Assembly: GCF_036711975.1 (NCBI RefSeq)
Contig: NC_091966.1
Location: forward strand, 2,673,501-2,737,500
From: Onthophagus taurus
Taxonomy: Eukaryota; Arthropoda; Insecta; Coleoptera; Scarabaeidae
Direction of reading: 5' to 3'
DNA: 64,000 nucleotides
In this document: positions 1 through 11,946 of the stretch, one piece after another
Layout of the letters: every line of letters begins with the position of its first letter
How positions within the stretch are numbered: position 1 is the first letter of the stretch
Notes under the pieces: generated by a model
The model's input: the letters and a program-made list of their open reading frames with translations, nothing else
Database searches by the model: none
Told to the model about the DNA's origin: nothing
Translations under genes and position numbers: made by a program

Positions 1-1500
1 AAGCTTAGAAAATCGTCTTGATGTTTCAGAACAAAATTGGATATTCTTGGATATCATTGCCAAATGTTAGAAAACTCAGTATATTCTTGAACATTTTTAG
101 AGGAGCTCTTAAAAGTCTTGGGAAACCTCTAAACACTTTTATCATTTTGGAAATACTCTGGAACGCTCAAGTAATCTTTAGACATTTTTAATGTCTTTGG
201 AAATCCTTATAAAAGCTGCAGAAATCGTCTGAGAATCCTTTGACAACTTTAAAAATCCGCTAAAGCTTAGAAAATCGTCTTGATTTCTTTGGACAAAATT
301 GGATATTCTTGGATATTATTGCCAAACCTTAGAAAACCCGGGATATTTTTGAAAATTTTTAGAGAAGCTGTGAAAAGTCTTGGGAAACTTCTAAAAACTT
401 TTATCATTCTGGAAATTCTCTGGTAATCTTTAGAAATCTTTGATGTCTTTGGAAATCCTTATAAAAGCGGCGGAAATTGTCGGAGAATTCGTGGCAAACT
501 TGAAAATCCTCTAAAAGCTTAGAAAATCGTCTTGATGTCTCATCAAGACAATAATCTATATCTATAATAATTCAGCCATCGTTGCATTATGTTGGCTCTG
601 AAGTTCTGAAAAGACTTGGGAAACTTCTAAAAACTTTCATCATTTTGGAAATCCTCTGGTAATCTTTAGAATTTTTTGATGTCGTTAAAAATCCTAATAA
701 AAGCTGCGGAAATCGTCTGGGAATCCTTTGACAACTTTGAAAATCTTCTAAAAGCTTAGAAAATCGCCTTAATATCTTAGAACAAAATTGGATATTCTTG
801 GAAATCATTGCCAAACCTTAGAAAAACCAGCATATTCTTGAAAATTTTTAGAGGAGCTTTGAAAAGTCTTGGGAAATCTCTAAAAACATTTATCATTCTG
901 GACATCCTTATAAAAGCTGCAGAAATCGTCTGAGAATCCCTTGATAACTTTGAAATCCTCTAAAAGCTTAGAAAATCGTCTTGATGTCTCAGAACAAAAT
1001 TGGATATTCTTGGATATCATTGCCAAACCTTAGAAAACCAGTATATTCTTGAAAATCTTTAGAGGAGCTCTGAAAGGTCTTGGAAAACCTCTAAACACTT
1101 TTATCATTTTGGAAATACTCTCGAACCCTCAAGTAATCCTTAGAAATATTTAATGTCTTTGGAAATCCTTATAAATCGTCGGAGAATCCTTGGCCAACTT
1201 TGAAAATCCTCTAAAAGCTTAGAAAATCGTCTTGATTTCTCTGGACAAAATTGGATATTCTTGGATATCATTGCCAAACCTTAGAAATGCCGGGATATTT
1301 TTGAAAATTTTTAGAGAAGCTGTGAAAAATCTTGGGAAGCCTCTAAAAACTTCTATCATTCTGGAAATTCTCTGGAATTCTCAGATAATCTTTAGAAATC
1401 TTTGATGTCTTTGGAAATCCTTATAAATCGTCGGAGAATCCTTGGCCAACTTTGAAAATCCTCTAAAAGCTTAGAAAATCGCTTGTCGTCTTGATGTCTC
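1..1500. repeat. ~250-bp tandem satellite array, truncated by the window edge
   Basis: The motif AAGCTTAGAAAATCG recurs at about 1, 262, 514, 751, 963, 1214 and 1467, giving unit lengths of roughly 210-260 bp. Each unit carries the same succession of short blocks (TGGATATTCTTGG, TTGCCAAACC, CTCTAAAA, TTGATGTC). Units differ by point changes and small deletions. A secondary motif (TCTATATCTATA followed by CAGCCATCGTTGC) appears near 548 and 1507, about four units apart, which suggests a higher-order arrangement. Translations in this stretch are artefacts of the repeat. The array runs off the left edge, so its total size is unknown. It probably lies inside an RBM25 intron. Confidence 0.9.
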
Positions 1501-1559
1501 ATCAAGACAATCTATATCTATAGTGTTCCAGCCATCGTTGCATTATCTTGGCTTGTTAT

Positions 1560-2090
1560 GACTTGGTTTCAATTCCCTTCAACTACTATTTATATTTTGA
1601 TAGAATTTTCTGCTTTCTGATTAGCTCCAGAGAGTCCCCATTTTTTGGAATTTCTATGCGTTCGCTTTTCTATTTTCCAAAGCGACTTATATTCTTTTCT
1701 GTTTTCCTAGTCTTGCTTTGTTGCATTTTCCTAAAGGCTTCATTTTTCCGTTCAGTTATGTTTGCACACTCTTCGTCAAACCATTCTATTCCGGCTTCGT
1801 TTGGTTCCTATCTTCCTAGAGCTGATTTCTTTGTATTCACATTAAAGCTTCCTTATTATATTTTCTGCATAAAGTATGTTTCTACTTGATGCTTTATGCT
1901 CAGTTTGTCAAGTTTTGCGTTTATTTCTTTTTTTGAGGTTCGAGATTCTAGCTCTTATACTTTTCACAATATAGTCGTCGGATTCGACCACTTTTCCATT
2001 CATAACGTCTGATTGATGTCTCATATCAATGACTATAAGGTCGATCATATTAAGAATGTTATTAAGAATAGATTTATTAATCTAATCCAG
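1560..2090 (-). mobile_element. RTE-type non-LTR retrotransposon fragment (endonuclease end and linker)
   Basis: The reverse strand, read right to left, encodes degenerate pieces that resemble the end of an RTE-like endonuclease (ESDDYIVKSIRARISN, near 1950-2030) and the linker before the reverse transcriptase (EWFDEECANITERKNEAF, near 1740-1800). Frames change and stops interrupt, so this is a dead fragment. The plus-strand open frame at 1548-1889 is its antisense shadow. The assignment rests on remembered similarity to the WFDEEC-type linker of RTE elements. The clade is inferred. Confidence 0.6.
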
Positions 2091-2099
2091 ACTATATTT

Positions 2100-3790
2100 A
2101 TTCAGACCACCTAATATATAATCTATAATCTTGATGTCGTTCTTAATAGATCCTTAATGTTTCCTTCTTTTTTTTTCAGTTGGGACGAATTTATCTTTTA
2201 TCCTTAATGTACAAAGTCTAGAAATCTCTTGAAAATCTATGATGTAGTGCTTAATCTTTTTATTCACAATGAAATCTGTTGAAGAGGACATTTATATTTC
2301 GCTTATTAGATCGTTTCATATCTCCATAAAATAGCTTGATCCAGGTAGAGTAGATGAATTACCAGATTTATTTTTGTTCTGTGTAGATCTTGAAGGATCT
2401 GGCAAGAAAGATGTTGGCAAAATAGTTAATAGATAAAAAATAGTTTAATCCAGTATCTAAGCTACAAGAGTTTCGTACAGAATCGGTTATAATTGACTTG
2501 TAACAGAAGTAAATTAACAAGAATTAATCAAACACTCGATATTATTAAAGTGTAACATTGTTGTACATAGTGGCACAAGTAGATAAATAATAGTATAAGA
2601 CTCGCATTATTTCAATGAATAAAATTTATTGTTCTGTCTTATTACTTTTAGATCACCTAATATAGGTATATAAATAATATAGATATTTTAGAAATAGAAA
2701 TATGTGCATGCATTCAGCTTATCCCTCTATTTATTAATCCTTAGTTTATTGAAGGCGATTTTTTGATAATAATTTGTTGTCAGCATTTTTTTTCACATAA
2801 AAAAAGGTTTTTTTTTTATAAACAAGTAATAGATGAAATGAATTTAATTAGAATCATGTGAAATATGTAAACAAAAAAAGATAATTAAATTATACGGAAA
2901 TTATATAGATTTGTTGTGACAAACGAAAGTTCTGGTTGCAACTTACATTAACACACTGGAATTGATGACGAACGAGTTCCTAGTAGGTGAGGCATATCTT
3001 GACAGAGATGTTCTTCGAGAGAGACACAATGGCATTGACATTATGTACTACGGATCGTAACTTACAAATACAGTCCGTAGTCGAAATAAATGTTTTTTTT
3101 TTTATACAGCTAACTAAACGAGTCTTAAATCAAATCAATCATTCGTTTCACACAACATTTACTCCATCATCTTTCTCAAGATAATTAATGTAAACTTTAA
3201 TCACGATCCCACATCATCTCAAAAATACGTTATTTATAAATAATGACGTGGTTAAGTTTACATTATTATTATTATTTTTTTTTGTTTCTACATACAAAAC
3301 GTACATCACATTTATTTTTTACATCTAAGTTTTAGATATAAAAAATATGAATTAATCATTTTTACATTAATTTATACTCACATTAATTTCTATTAAGAAG
3401 TTTTTGAATTAATTTTAATAATTAATTAATTTATCAATGATGTGAGACTAAAATTAATGTAAGGACAAGATTGGTACTGGGGGGAATAATCACATTACTC
3501 ACCGGCGGCGCTCCGGGCCGAACCTAGGAGGAACTGCGCCGCTCCATTTGCCTGTTTATAGTACCATATGAGCGCACCTCAAAGCTTATATGATAATCTA
3601 ACCTAAATAATCACCCATCGCACTCATTACCCCCACATCCATTCAAAAATAAAATGCAACAGGACAAAATTACATCAATCAAAACATAATTATATATTAC
3701 AAAATTAATTTATAACACAAACATGTAATTTTATCAATTGCATTTATTAAAAAAGAAATTCATTCTGATTCTAGTCAAGTGTTCTGACCT
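2100..3790. other. Non-coding, AT-rich sequence; probable RBM25 intron
   Basis: I see no gene here. It contains homopolymer runs and a small inverted repeat at about 3186-3265 (TAATGTAAACTTTAATCACG facing CGTGGTTAAGTTTACATTA) that looks like a tiny MITE. A short GC-rich patch at about 3495-3545 (CGGCGGCGCTCCGGGCCG) stands out against the surrounding AT-rich DNA, but I could not identify it. No RBM25 exon encoding the Arg/Glu-rich region was found, so the rest of that gene lies left of the window. Confidence 0.5.
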
Positions 3791-3855
3791 CATTTGACAG
3801 GAAATAAATTCGTATTCGCAAATAGAGACACAAACGTTTCATTTCAAATACTTAC

Positions 3856-6800
3856 TTTCATTATTTCGCGAAACTTGCCGATTTCACGTGTGATCAAGTC
3901 GCGTTTCTCCTCCTCGACATCAGCTTCATCGAGGATTTTATTTCTTTTTTCAATGACCTCTTCTGGAAATAAACCAATCGCACATATTAATCATTAAAAA
4001 TTAACATCCACTTAAAATTAGTTCGATATTACCTTCCTTTTTTAATTCAAAATTATTCATTTCATCTTTATATTCGTCAAGGACGTGTTTAATTCTATCT
4101 TTCGCCATAGCATCTAACGACAAAGTTTCTTCATCCAAAACTTCTTCTTCATCGTCTTCTCGTTCATCTTGTAACGGCGATGAACCTTTTTCTTTTTTAC
4201 GACGTTCCGCTAAAATTTATTATATTTAACATTAAAAAATATTGGAAAATACAGGTGCCTCAGTGAGACCGTTCATTAAACGTTCTGGGGTTCTGGCTAA
4301 AATAAAAATTTGAGAATTTATCTTCGAGCGGCGGCCCCGATTTTATAACACGAGCGGGCGCGTGCCATAAATTTTATAACATCAGGTCCGTATTAATAAA
4401 AATTACGTTATTTTTAATAAAACACATTTTGCTAGAGTAAAAATATTTAATTTATATTAAATAATTCATTTCTATGATATGCTGTTTATAGTGGAGCGTT
4501 GATAATAGCGACGATATCTGCTTTGTAGGTGACGTTTCATTTAATATTATAATAATACTTAAGGTAACACCCTGCAAAATTCATGGAATATACATCACTG
4601 TACCCCATGTTATCATAGGTGATGAAGCCTTTCCACTTCTCTCTAATCTATTGAAAAATTATAGAAGACAATAAATTGATACAAATAAAGACTACTTTAA
4701 TGCTAGATTATCAAGAGCACGAAGAACTGTTGAATGTGCTTTTGAAATACTGTATACTAAGTGGAGAATTTTAGGAAAAGCGATACAAACATCTACAGAT
4801 GTAGCTGATGATATTGTTAAGTGTATCTGTTTGCTACATAATATTGTTATTGATAGAGGAAGCATTAAACATCTCGTTCAAGAAACAAGTACAACTAAAG
4901 CAATGTCTGCTAACAATATTTAAAACGTATCTTTGTCTCAATCCAATTTAAATACTTTTACTATTGAAGATATACAATTACACATTTTCTGTATAAATTT
5001 CCTATTATTGTTCACACCTATCTAAAGAAATCAAATAGAATAAATTTAATTCATTTTTTTGGTCCTACAAGGGGGATCTAGCAAAAATTTCACTAATTAA
5101 GCAGTCGATATCCATGCCGACCACACCTGATAATAGCAAAGAAAATAGGGAATACAATTAGCGTCACTCTTATCGATAGTCGGCAGTCAAGCGTGTGACA
5201 ACGAGTCGCTCCAATATAAACACCTGCATATAAAACTATGACAACATTTTCGTTATTTTGCTAGTATCGTTTATCGCAGCTCCAACGTAAACGCACCAGT
5301 AATCATTTTCCAAACTACTGTGCACTTGCACTGTGCCACATAAAATGCAACATAGCTTAATAGTATAGGTATTGGGTAGTTTTGCAGAGGAAAAGTTTTG
5401 CTTGGAAAAAGGTGATGTCCTTATGACAATCTTGAGTTTTCATCCGTCTTAACATACGCACGGCTAAACTCGAATGTTTCTAATTCTCGGTCTAGTGTTA
5501 GTTCTACTTTTCAAACAATTAAAAATAGAATTAATACTAGAACTAGAAACATTCGGGTTTAGCCGTGCGTCTCTGACGACGGCTAAACCCGAATGATTCT
5601 AGTTCTAGGTCTCGTGATATTCTAGTATTAGTGCTAGTGCAAAACTAGAACTAACACTAGACCTAGAACTAAAAACATTCAAGGTTAATGTTTTTTATTC
5701 TCTTTTTTGAGAGAAATGTATCATATTTGGACTCATTTTAAAGGCTTTTAATAAAGAATACATCATGAAATAACACCATGAAGTTGTCCATTCGTCTATT
5801 ATATGGCAACTAATTTCAGGTTTAAAATGTCAACCTCAATTTTGACATATTTGTAATCTTCATTAAATATTCTTTAAAATATGTAAGTACAAACACGAGA
5901 TATTTATCTTCAATATTAATGAAGTTATGGTCAACTTCCGGTTAGAAATCAACGTCAATTTGACATATTTGTAATCGTCATGAAAAAATCGTTTAAAATC
6001 AGCCCAAACATGCGTTTAATTCCAATATTATTATGTCAACGTCATTTTGATATATTCTTAATTTTCATAAAATGTCTTAAAATTTGTCACAAAAACGAAA
6101 ATATAATAAAAAAAAATCTAAAATTAAGGTTGGTATTAAGTTGCTATCTTTATTGTTGCTAACTTCGTGTTTAATGTTTTTCATTCTAACTTTTTTGTTT
6201 TTTGAGATAAGTGCGTCATGTTTGGACACATTTTAAAGGTTATTTATAAAGATTACGAATATAATAATAAATTTAAAGTTGACGTTTTGTTGTTTAACGT
6301 TAGATTGTGGTATATTTTTATTGAAAGAAAAGTAGAACTAACACTAGACCTAGAAACATTCGGATTTAGCACCACGTCTCTCAAAACGAATGATTTTAGT
6401 TCTAGGTCTCGTGTTAGTTCTAGTGATAGTGTAAAACTAGAACTAACACGTCTGGAGACGCACGGCTAAACCCGAAGCTTTCTAGTTCTAGGTCAAGTGT
6501 TATTTCTATTTTAGTTCAATTAGAATATGCAACATAATGATATCTTATGTTAATTAGTACTACCTACCACTGTCACTAGAACTAACATTAGAACTAGAAA
6601 CATTCACGTTTAGCCGTCTTAAGCCTTTGAATATATTCTGCTTTTCAAAAGAAATAAACCACCCCGTAGGAGTAGGCGAAGAACATTGAAATTATGTAGA
6701 ATCAGTTAGTTCATGTAGACAAACAAACGATTAAATTTTGAATGTTATCTGCCACAGCTGATAGAAATTATCTGTCTGTTAGATCCTGAAATTGCATTAG

Positions 6801-9800
6801 TAAAGTTAGTGTCTCAAAAATGCCACGAGTTCGAAGACGTGCAAATTTTCGCCATCATAACCTCTTCGAAAGAGGACGAATTATCGGGATGCATGAAGCT
6901 GGTTTAAGATTTCGGGAAATTGGCAGATGCATGGGCCGACCTCACGCCACTATCAGACGGACTTGGATGGATTGGCAGGAAGAACGCTTAGAAGCCCGTC
7001 GTAGAGGCAGTGGACGTCCTAGAATGACAGCAGCACGCGAAGATCGGCTGTTAAGGCGAAGTGCAATACAAGACCCAGTAGAACCAACGCGTGCTGTTGC
7101 AATCAATTGGATACGAGCAATTGGTCGCAGAGTACGATTTATCGTCGAGTACGCACATTTGGGTTACGTTCATATCGTCCTTATTTTCGTCTTCCTATGA
7201 CTCAACAACATAAAGATGTCAGACTGCAATAGAGCCAAAACAGACAACATTGGGAACATGAATGGGAAACTATCGTCTTCAGCGACGAATCCCGATTTTG
7301 CTTATGGAATTCTGACGAACGTTTACGGATCAGACGACCTAGAGGTCACAGGCAAAATTTACAGTTTGTTCAGCGTCGCCACGCGGCTCAAACTCCTGGT
7401 GTAATGCTGTGGGGAACAATACGCTACGGTGGCAGGTCTCCTTTGACATTCATTCAGGGCACACTAAACGCGCGTCGTTACATTGACGTCATTCTGGAGC
7501 CCGTGTTAGTGCCTTTCCTCCAAGACCTTCCAGAGCCCGTCTTCCAACACGATATAATGCGCGACCTCATATTGCTCACGTAACGTTAGAGTTCCTAGCA
7601 CAAAACAATGTTCTGCAAAATTGCCTTGGCCGGCAAGATCCCCGGACTTAAACCCTATTGAACATGTCTGGGATATGATGGACAGAAAATTGTGACGATT
7701 ACCCCATCCTCCCAACACTTTAGAGGAATTACGTCAACAGCTACAGGTAGCCTGGAAAATTTAATCATTTTTTTGTCTCTAGGCACTAACTATTTCTACG
7801 TAATTTTAAAGTTCTGCGTCTCCTCCTTCGGGGTGGTCCATTTTGAAAAGATTGAAATATTGAAAAGATGGAAAAAATTTCAATTCCGACAAAATTTAAA
7901 ATACGGCCTTATAAATAAGCAATTAATGTGTACATTTTTTATCTTTTATTACTTTTTTTGCCATAAAGACAACGCCAATATATTTTTTTTTACTTTTTTT
8001 TTCATTATTCATCATGTTCAAAATAAATAGTTACATGAATACTTTAGCGTTAAATCCTTTCAAATACTTAATATAAGGAGATAGGCCCGCTCAAAGGTTA
8101 AATATAATCTCTTCGACTAAAATATTTTCAGATTTCTAGCACTTCCGGTTATACCAGAAGTCGCCACCTACTTTACCTTTCTTTAATGGAACACCTGTAT
8201 ATTTTTACATATTTGGATTTGTCTATTTTCAAGGTTTTTGAATAACTTTACTTTTTGCAATTTGACTCAGCCGTTTTCGAGTTATTCGAATTTTTCTAGA
8301 AAAATCTGCTCCAGCAGACATTTGTTCAAAAAATCAGAGAACACTCGATTTTTGGGATATCAATTTAGGATTCAGAACATGTTTAAGCAACATGATCGCT
8401 ATGTTTTGGTGCCAAGAACGGCTGTCTAGGTCTAGATCGTTTGGTTACTCAACTATGACACGTTAACTTTTCGAAATTTGGAAGCACCATAACTTCACTT
8501 TCTTAAATGGCACCCTCCATATTTTATTACTTAGTCGTCTTCGGCGTCTCATTTTACATCTTTTTTATCCCACATATCCTATACCTAACATTAATAGTTT
8601 GGGAGATAATTAGGGTTTTTTGAAAAATGTACACATATCATATGGAAATTTAACCTAGTGTGCCATGAAAAACAAGCCTTCTCAATGAGTTCTTGTCAAA
8701 GACTCACTTGTTTACGTCACTTGATGCATATGAGGTAATAATTATGTGTTAGTAATGTTAGTACTAAAAACAGTTAAAATCGATAACAATAACGAAAATA
8801 TTTACACAAATCAAGAAATTCGTAATTTATTTTTTATACATGAAAAGCGCGACAAAGTTCGTAGTATGATTCCCAGATCTTCTTTGGCAGCTCGAATTGA
8901 GGCGTTGGGACTGGGATAGAAATAAGCCAATGCAAAAAATTTGCTTATATTCTTCTAAATTTACCTTTTGTAATCAGAGGTAAACGTGGATAGTTTTCAT
9001 TAAAAATTCTGCAAGTTCTACTAAGAACTTTGTCGCACTTTAGCTGCCCAAACAATAAATTGAGGATTTTTTTATTTGTATAAACATTATTTACGTTATT
9101 AATATTCATTTTAACTGGTTTTAGAGTCACAAGCAGGGTATAATTTCTTGATATTTAGGTATTAAATAAAGACGGAATTTTATTTAAGATAACAATCCAC
9201 TAGATGGCGCTGCCATACACAATTTGCAGTGTAATAATTATATATATGGATACCAGAAATCAACGTCAGTGTCATATGTCATAATGTTAACTTCACATTT
9301 CTTTGCCATAAAGAAGATATCACAAACTTTATTATAAATATGTTTGTAAAATTAATTTTGTGCAACTTTTGTAAAAGAATAAATAACATATAAAAGGTAA
9401 AATTAGATTAAAAACTAAATTCTAAGAACACATTGGCTGTTCAAGCCCGTCATATTTGTTTAAAGAGAAAAAATAAATTTATTTAATAAACTATTGTGTT
9501 CTATTTAGCAATTTAACTCAGAAGTGGAAACCTGAGTATAATTGAACTCAGGCATTGTATCATATATATATATAAATATACGGAAAACATTCAAATTTCG
9601 CGGTTTATTAAAATTACTTCTATTACAATCCTCTTGGCGGTGCTGCATTCAATTTGGTCGGTAAAATAGTGCGGAGTAATGCTTCTATATAAGTATAATA
9701 TAAATATTTTCTATGGTCACAAGCATCAAACAAGGTAAACCAGACTTTGATGTTTGACAATAAGCCATTAAACATTTGTTTTCCATGGCACACTACGTTA

Positions 9801-10695
9801 ATATTGATATATGTGTGCATTTTTCAAAAAACCCAAATTATTTCCCAAACTATTAATTTTAGGTACACAACATATGGAGTATAAAAGATGTAAAATGAGA
9901 CAAAGACAGCTAACAATAAATAATAAAATATGGGGAGTGCCATTTAAAAAAAATGAAGTTATGATAAAATGAAATTACTTCCAAATTTCGAAAAGTTAAC
10001 GCGCCATAGTTATGTGACCAAATGATTATATTTAAATCTGAACTCTCAAATTCTTATTTTGTCCAGAACCCCAGAAACATCTAATGAACAGTCTCAATGA
10101 GACACCCTGTATAACAAACCTTTGTATTCATCTAAGATAGTTTTAGTTTTAGCATCGACTTTTGCAACTAATCTTTTTTCACCAACCATTAAATCATGAA
10201 GTAATCTCACGGCTCTCAACCCAGCATCAGGACCCGCAAATTCGCAAAATCCAAATCCTTTTACTCGTTTCCAACTTATTACTGGGCCGCAAGCCCCCAA
10301 AATATGACGTATCATCATATCGGGAGCTTTTTCTGTTATATTTCCTAATAAAAAGTGTATTTTAGTCAAAAACTTTATTAGGAAAAAAAAAATTATTAAC
10401 TTACCAACAAATACAGTAACAGCTGGTCCTTGAACTTGTTTAAGCTGCTCACGATTAGGATTGAGTTTAGGATAAGCCCGTATTTGTGGTGTAGCCGTAA
10501 CCTGTATAGGAACCATCTGACAAAATGCAAAAATAACTACATGGAAAACATCTAAATAAAACCTTAAAAACTTACGTGCTGTATGGGCATTACGGATGGC
10601 AAAAGAGGTTGTGGCGGAGCCGTCATGGGCATATAAGCCATGCCCGGGGGCATCGCTAATCCTTGCACGATCGGCGGTCTTCCCGGATAAGACAT
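3856..10695 (-). CDS. RBM25: RBM25, RNA-binding protein 25 (5' part: RRM region; C-terminus outside window)
   Basis: Nuclear splicing regulator that in other animals associates with U1 snRNP and influences 5' splice-site choice. Five coding exons join in frame: 10576-10695, 10405-10516, 10120-10344, 4033-4209 and 3856-3962, giving 247 residues so far. The start MSYPGRPP opens a Pro/Met-rich leader. One RRM follows (about residues 73-150) with RNP-like motifs TVFVGNITEKAP and GFGFCEF, then the family-specific KVDAKTKTILDEYK. Exon 4 encodes EEEVLDEETLSLDAM and exon 5 encodes DVEEEKRDLITREIGKFRE. Both match the conserved segment after the RRM in RBM25 (known family: DEETK...MIKGAIE and EEDKRDLISREISKFRD). 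The Arg/Glu-rich and PWI regions are missing because the gene runs off the left edge. Intron 3 is 5.9 kb of transposon. The gene is divergent from TP53RK. Confidence 0.93.
4603..4923 (+). pseudogene. PIF/Harbinger transposase fragment (DDE_4-type nuclease), broken
   Basis: One frame gives IGDEAFPLLSNLLKNYRRQ, a stop, then DYFNARLSRARRTVECAFEI, LYTKWRILGKAI and DDIVKCICLLHNIVIDR. This is the C-terminal half of a Harbinger/PIF DDE nuclease: the GDEAFPL aspartate block, the YN/FNxRLSRARRxVE block with its catalytic glutamate, and the HN motif. The N-terminal part with the first aspartate is absent. A TAA stop lies between the first two blocks, so the copy is inactive. It sits inside RBM25 intron 3. 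Confidence 0.82.
5440..6620. repeat. CTAG-rich palindromic repeat, two clusters (5440-5690 and 6325-6620)
   Basis: Both clusters contain CTAGTTCTAGGTCTAGTGTT and its inverse, separated by the hinge TTTAGCCG...CGGCTAAA around a CGTCTC/GAGACG-like core. The sequence between them repeats in direct orientation: blocks beginning near 5690 and 6175 share TTTTTTGAGA, TTTGGAC and ATTTTAAAGG. No coding potential. The same family recurs at 15030, 16470, 33150 and 39905. Confidence 0.85.
6820..7770 (+). pseudogene. Tc1-like transposase pseudogene
   Basis: The intact N-terminal 126-codon frame starts MPRVRRRANFRHHNLFERGR and carries a paired-type helix-turn-helix (IGMHEAGLRFREIGRCMGR) and a GRPR-like hook (GSGRPRMT), typical of the Tc1 transposase DNA-binding domain. 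After a stop and frame changes, the catalytic part is visible as WETIVFSDESRFCLW (first aspartate block), GVMLWGTIRYGGRSPL and QTPG, then a DLNPIEHVWD-like block spoiled by stops near 7640-7690. At least two frame disruptions make it inactive. It is nested in the RBM25 intron 3 composite. Confidence 0.85.
8440..10030. mobile_element. Fold-back element built of two inverted transposon 5' ends
   Basis: About 200 bp at 8440-8640 (ACACGTTAACTTTTCGAAAT, ATTTTACATCTTTTTTATCC, TTAATAGTTTGGGA) matches the reverse complement of 9820-10025 block by block. Inside each arm is a coding scrap facing inward. The plus strand near 8770-8920 gives ENIYTNQEIRNLFF and EKRDKVRSM. The minus strand at 8945-9130 gives NNVYTNKKILNLLFGQLK and CRIFNENYPRLPLITKGKF. 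These resemble the YTNxE...FRRI N-terminal helix-turn-helix domain (DUF4817 type) found in many insect transposons, an assignment made from memory. The catalytic region is absent, so the element is non-autonomous. Confidence 0.65.
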
Positions 10696-11268
10696 TGCAC
10701 CTTGTGTCTCTCTACCTCACTTCTCACTAATTATTAACTAAAAATTAAATTGAACGTGCTTAAGCTGTTTTTAACACTAATCCTTATTGCGACGAAAACA
10801 ACGTTTAAACAACATCATTGTCCGTTCGACGATCGGTGTGGATTAACGGGGGGTTAATAATAAATAATTTTAATGAAAATTATCGAAAAGTAATATAAAT
10901 ATTGACGAATTAAGTGGTAAATGGGGTTGAAGAGCGTTTTCGTCTAATGCATCAACGCCTTCACAAATTGACGTTTATGTTCGCAAGGTACCAACATTAT
11001 AAAAATTCAAAAATTAATGGTTTTAATCATAAAATTTAAATATTCATTAATATTTAAAATCATTTTTATAACAATTTGTGTAATAAAATTATTAATTTAT
11101 TCAAAATGTTAGCAATAAATACATTTTTTAGTAATTTAAACACAATGCCATCTATCGATATTTGTAACGATTATTGAATGTGTCAAATAAAAGTAACTTA
11201 ACCTAAAAATAAAATAAATAAAATTTTAAAACATCAAACTTATTTAATTTTAAAGCTTTTTATAATAA
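10696..11268. promoter_or_regulatory. Divergent intergenic region between RBM25 and TP53RK
   Basis: 573 bp separate the RBM25 start codon (minus strand) from the TP53RK start codon (plus strand), so both promoters and 5' UTRs must lie here. The RBM25 side is GC-richer (CGTTCGACGATCG near 10825) and the TP53RK side is very AT-rich. I see no TATA box I would trust. Sharing of regulatory elements is an inference from the spacing. Confidence 0.6.
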
Positions 11269-11946
11269 ATGGAAGGATTTAAACTAATTAAACAAGGAGC
11301 TGAGTCCAAATTGTATAAAGGAACTTATCTCGGTAAACCAACCTTAATCAAAGAAAGATTTGAAAAGAAGTATCGTCACCCCGATTTAGATAATCTCTTG
11401 ACGAAGGAGCGAATTAAAGCGGAATGTAGAATCGCTTTAAAATGCAAAAACATCGGTGTTCGTACTCCTATGATTTACCTTGCTGATATGACACGAAGAA
11501 TGATTTTTATGGAATTTATTGAACATAGTTTAACAGCCAAAGAATTTATTTCTATAGCTGATAATGCATCAATAGATGAATTATCTAAAGATATAGGGAA
11601 AGTATTAGCTAAATTACATTCGGGAAATGTCATACATGGAGATTTAACAACATCAAATATTTTATTAAGAAATAAAAATAGTATTGATAATTTCGAAAAG
11701 TATGATGATTTAGAATTGGTTATGATTGATTTTGGGTTATCACGCACAGATTCTTCAACTGAAGATAAAGGAGTCGATCTTTATGTATTGGAAAGAGCGT
11801 TGTTGAGCACTCATAGTGTTCATGAACGTATGTTTAATGTTATTTTAAAAGAGTATGAAGGAAATTATGAGAATGGGTATCACGAAATTTATTCTAAGTA
11901 TAAAGAAGTTAAATCTAGAGGAAGAAAAAGGACTATGGTGGGATAA
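11269..11946 (+). CDS. TP53RK: TP53-regulating kinase / Bud32 (KEOPS complex kinase)
   Basis: Small atypical Ser/Thr kinase and ATPase of the KEOPS/EKC complex, which makes t6A on ANN-decoding tRNAs. It also phosphorylates p53 in vertebrates. Single exon, 225 residues (the family is usually about 220-260). Visible motifs: a loop-like start GFKLIKQGAESKLYKG with the Bud32-typical IKERF lysine; the helical insertion KYRHPDLDNLLTKERIKAE; FMEFIE hinge; catalytic VIHGDLTTSNILL (HGD in place of HRD, as in Bud32); metal-binding MIDFGLS; and a basic tail (SRGRKRTMVG), a conserved C-terminal feature. No activation loop or large C-lobe, as expected. A poly(A) signal AATAAA lies at 11975-11980. It converges on the NEK kinase gene. 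Confidence 0.97.
   Translation: MEGFKLIKQGAESKLYKGTYLGKPTLIKERFEKKYRHPDLDNLLTKERIKAECRIALKCKNIGVRTPMIYLADMTRRMIFMEFIEHSLTAKEFISIADNASIDELSKDIGKVLAKLHSGNVIHGDLTTSNILLRNKNSIDNFEKYDDLELVMIDFGLSRTDSSTEDKGVDLYVLERALLSTHSVHERMFNVILKEYEGNYENGYHEIYSKYKEVKSRGRKRTMVG

Larger units (their letters stand above)
4252..10109. mobile_element. 5.9-kb TA-flanked composite transposon filling RBM25 intron 3
   Basis: Left end CAGGTGCCTCAGTGAGACC and the reverse complement of the right end CAGGGTGTCTCATTGAGAC form terminal inverted repeats of about 75 bp, continuing through TTCATTA, CTGGGGTTCTGG, AAAAT and TTTGAGA. TA lies immediately outside each end (4250-4251 and 10110-10111), as expected for TA-targeting DNA transposons. 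Inside are a Harbinger transposase remnant, palindromic repeats, a Tc1-like transposase pseudogene and an inverted pair of transposase N-termini. I infer that one inverted-repeat element inserted first and others landed in it. The alternative is that the two ends belong to separate insertions. Confidence 0.65.

Noticed and set aside
1548-1889. 113-codon plus-strand open frame
   Set aside because: Antisense to an RTE-type linker fragment (EWFDEEC) on the minus strand; the hydrophobic translation is a shadow.
3495-3545. Isolated GC-rich patch, considered as a CpG promoter or an RBM25 exon
   Set aside because: No frame matches RBM25, and there is no start exon context; left undefined.
6218-6469. 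83-codon frame with Thr/Ser/Leu-rich end
   Set aside because: Translation of the CTAG-rich palindromic repeat, as is the frame at 14877-15203.
11475-11747. 90-codon minus-strand frame
   Set aside because: Wholly antisense inside intronless TP53RK, with no family features.
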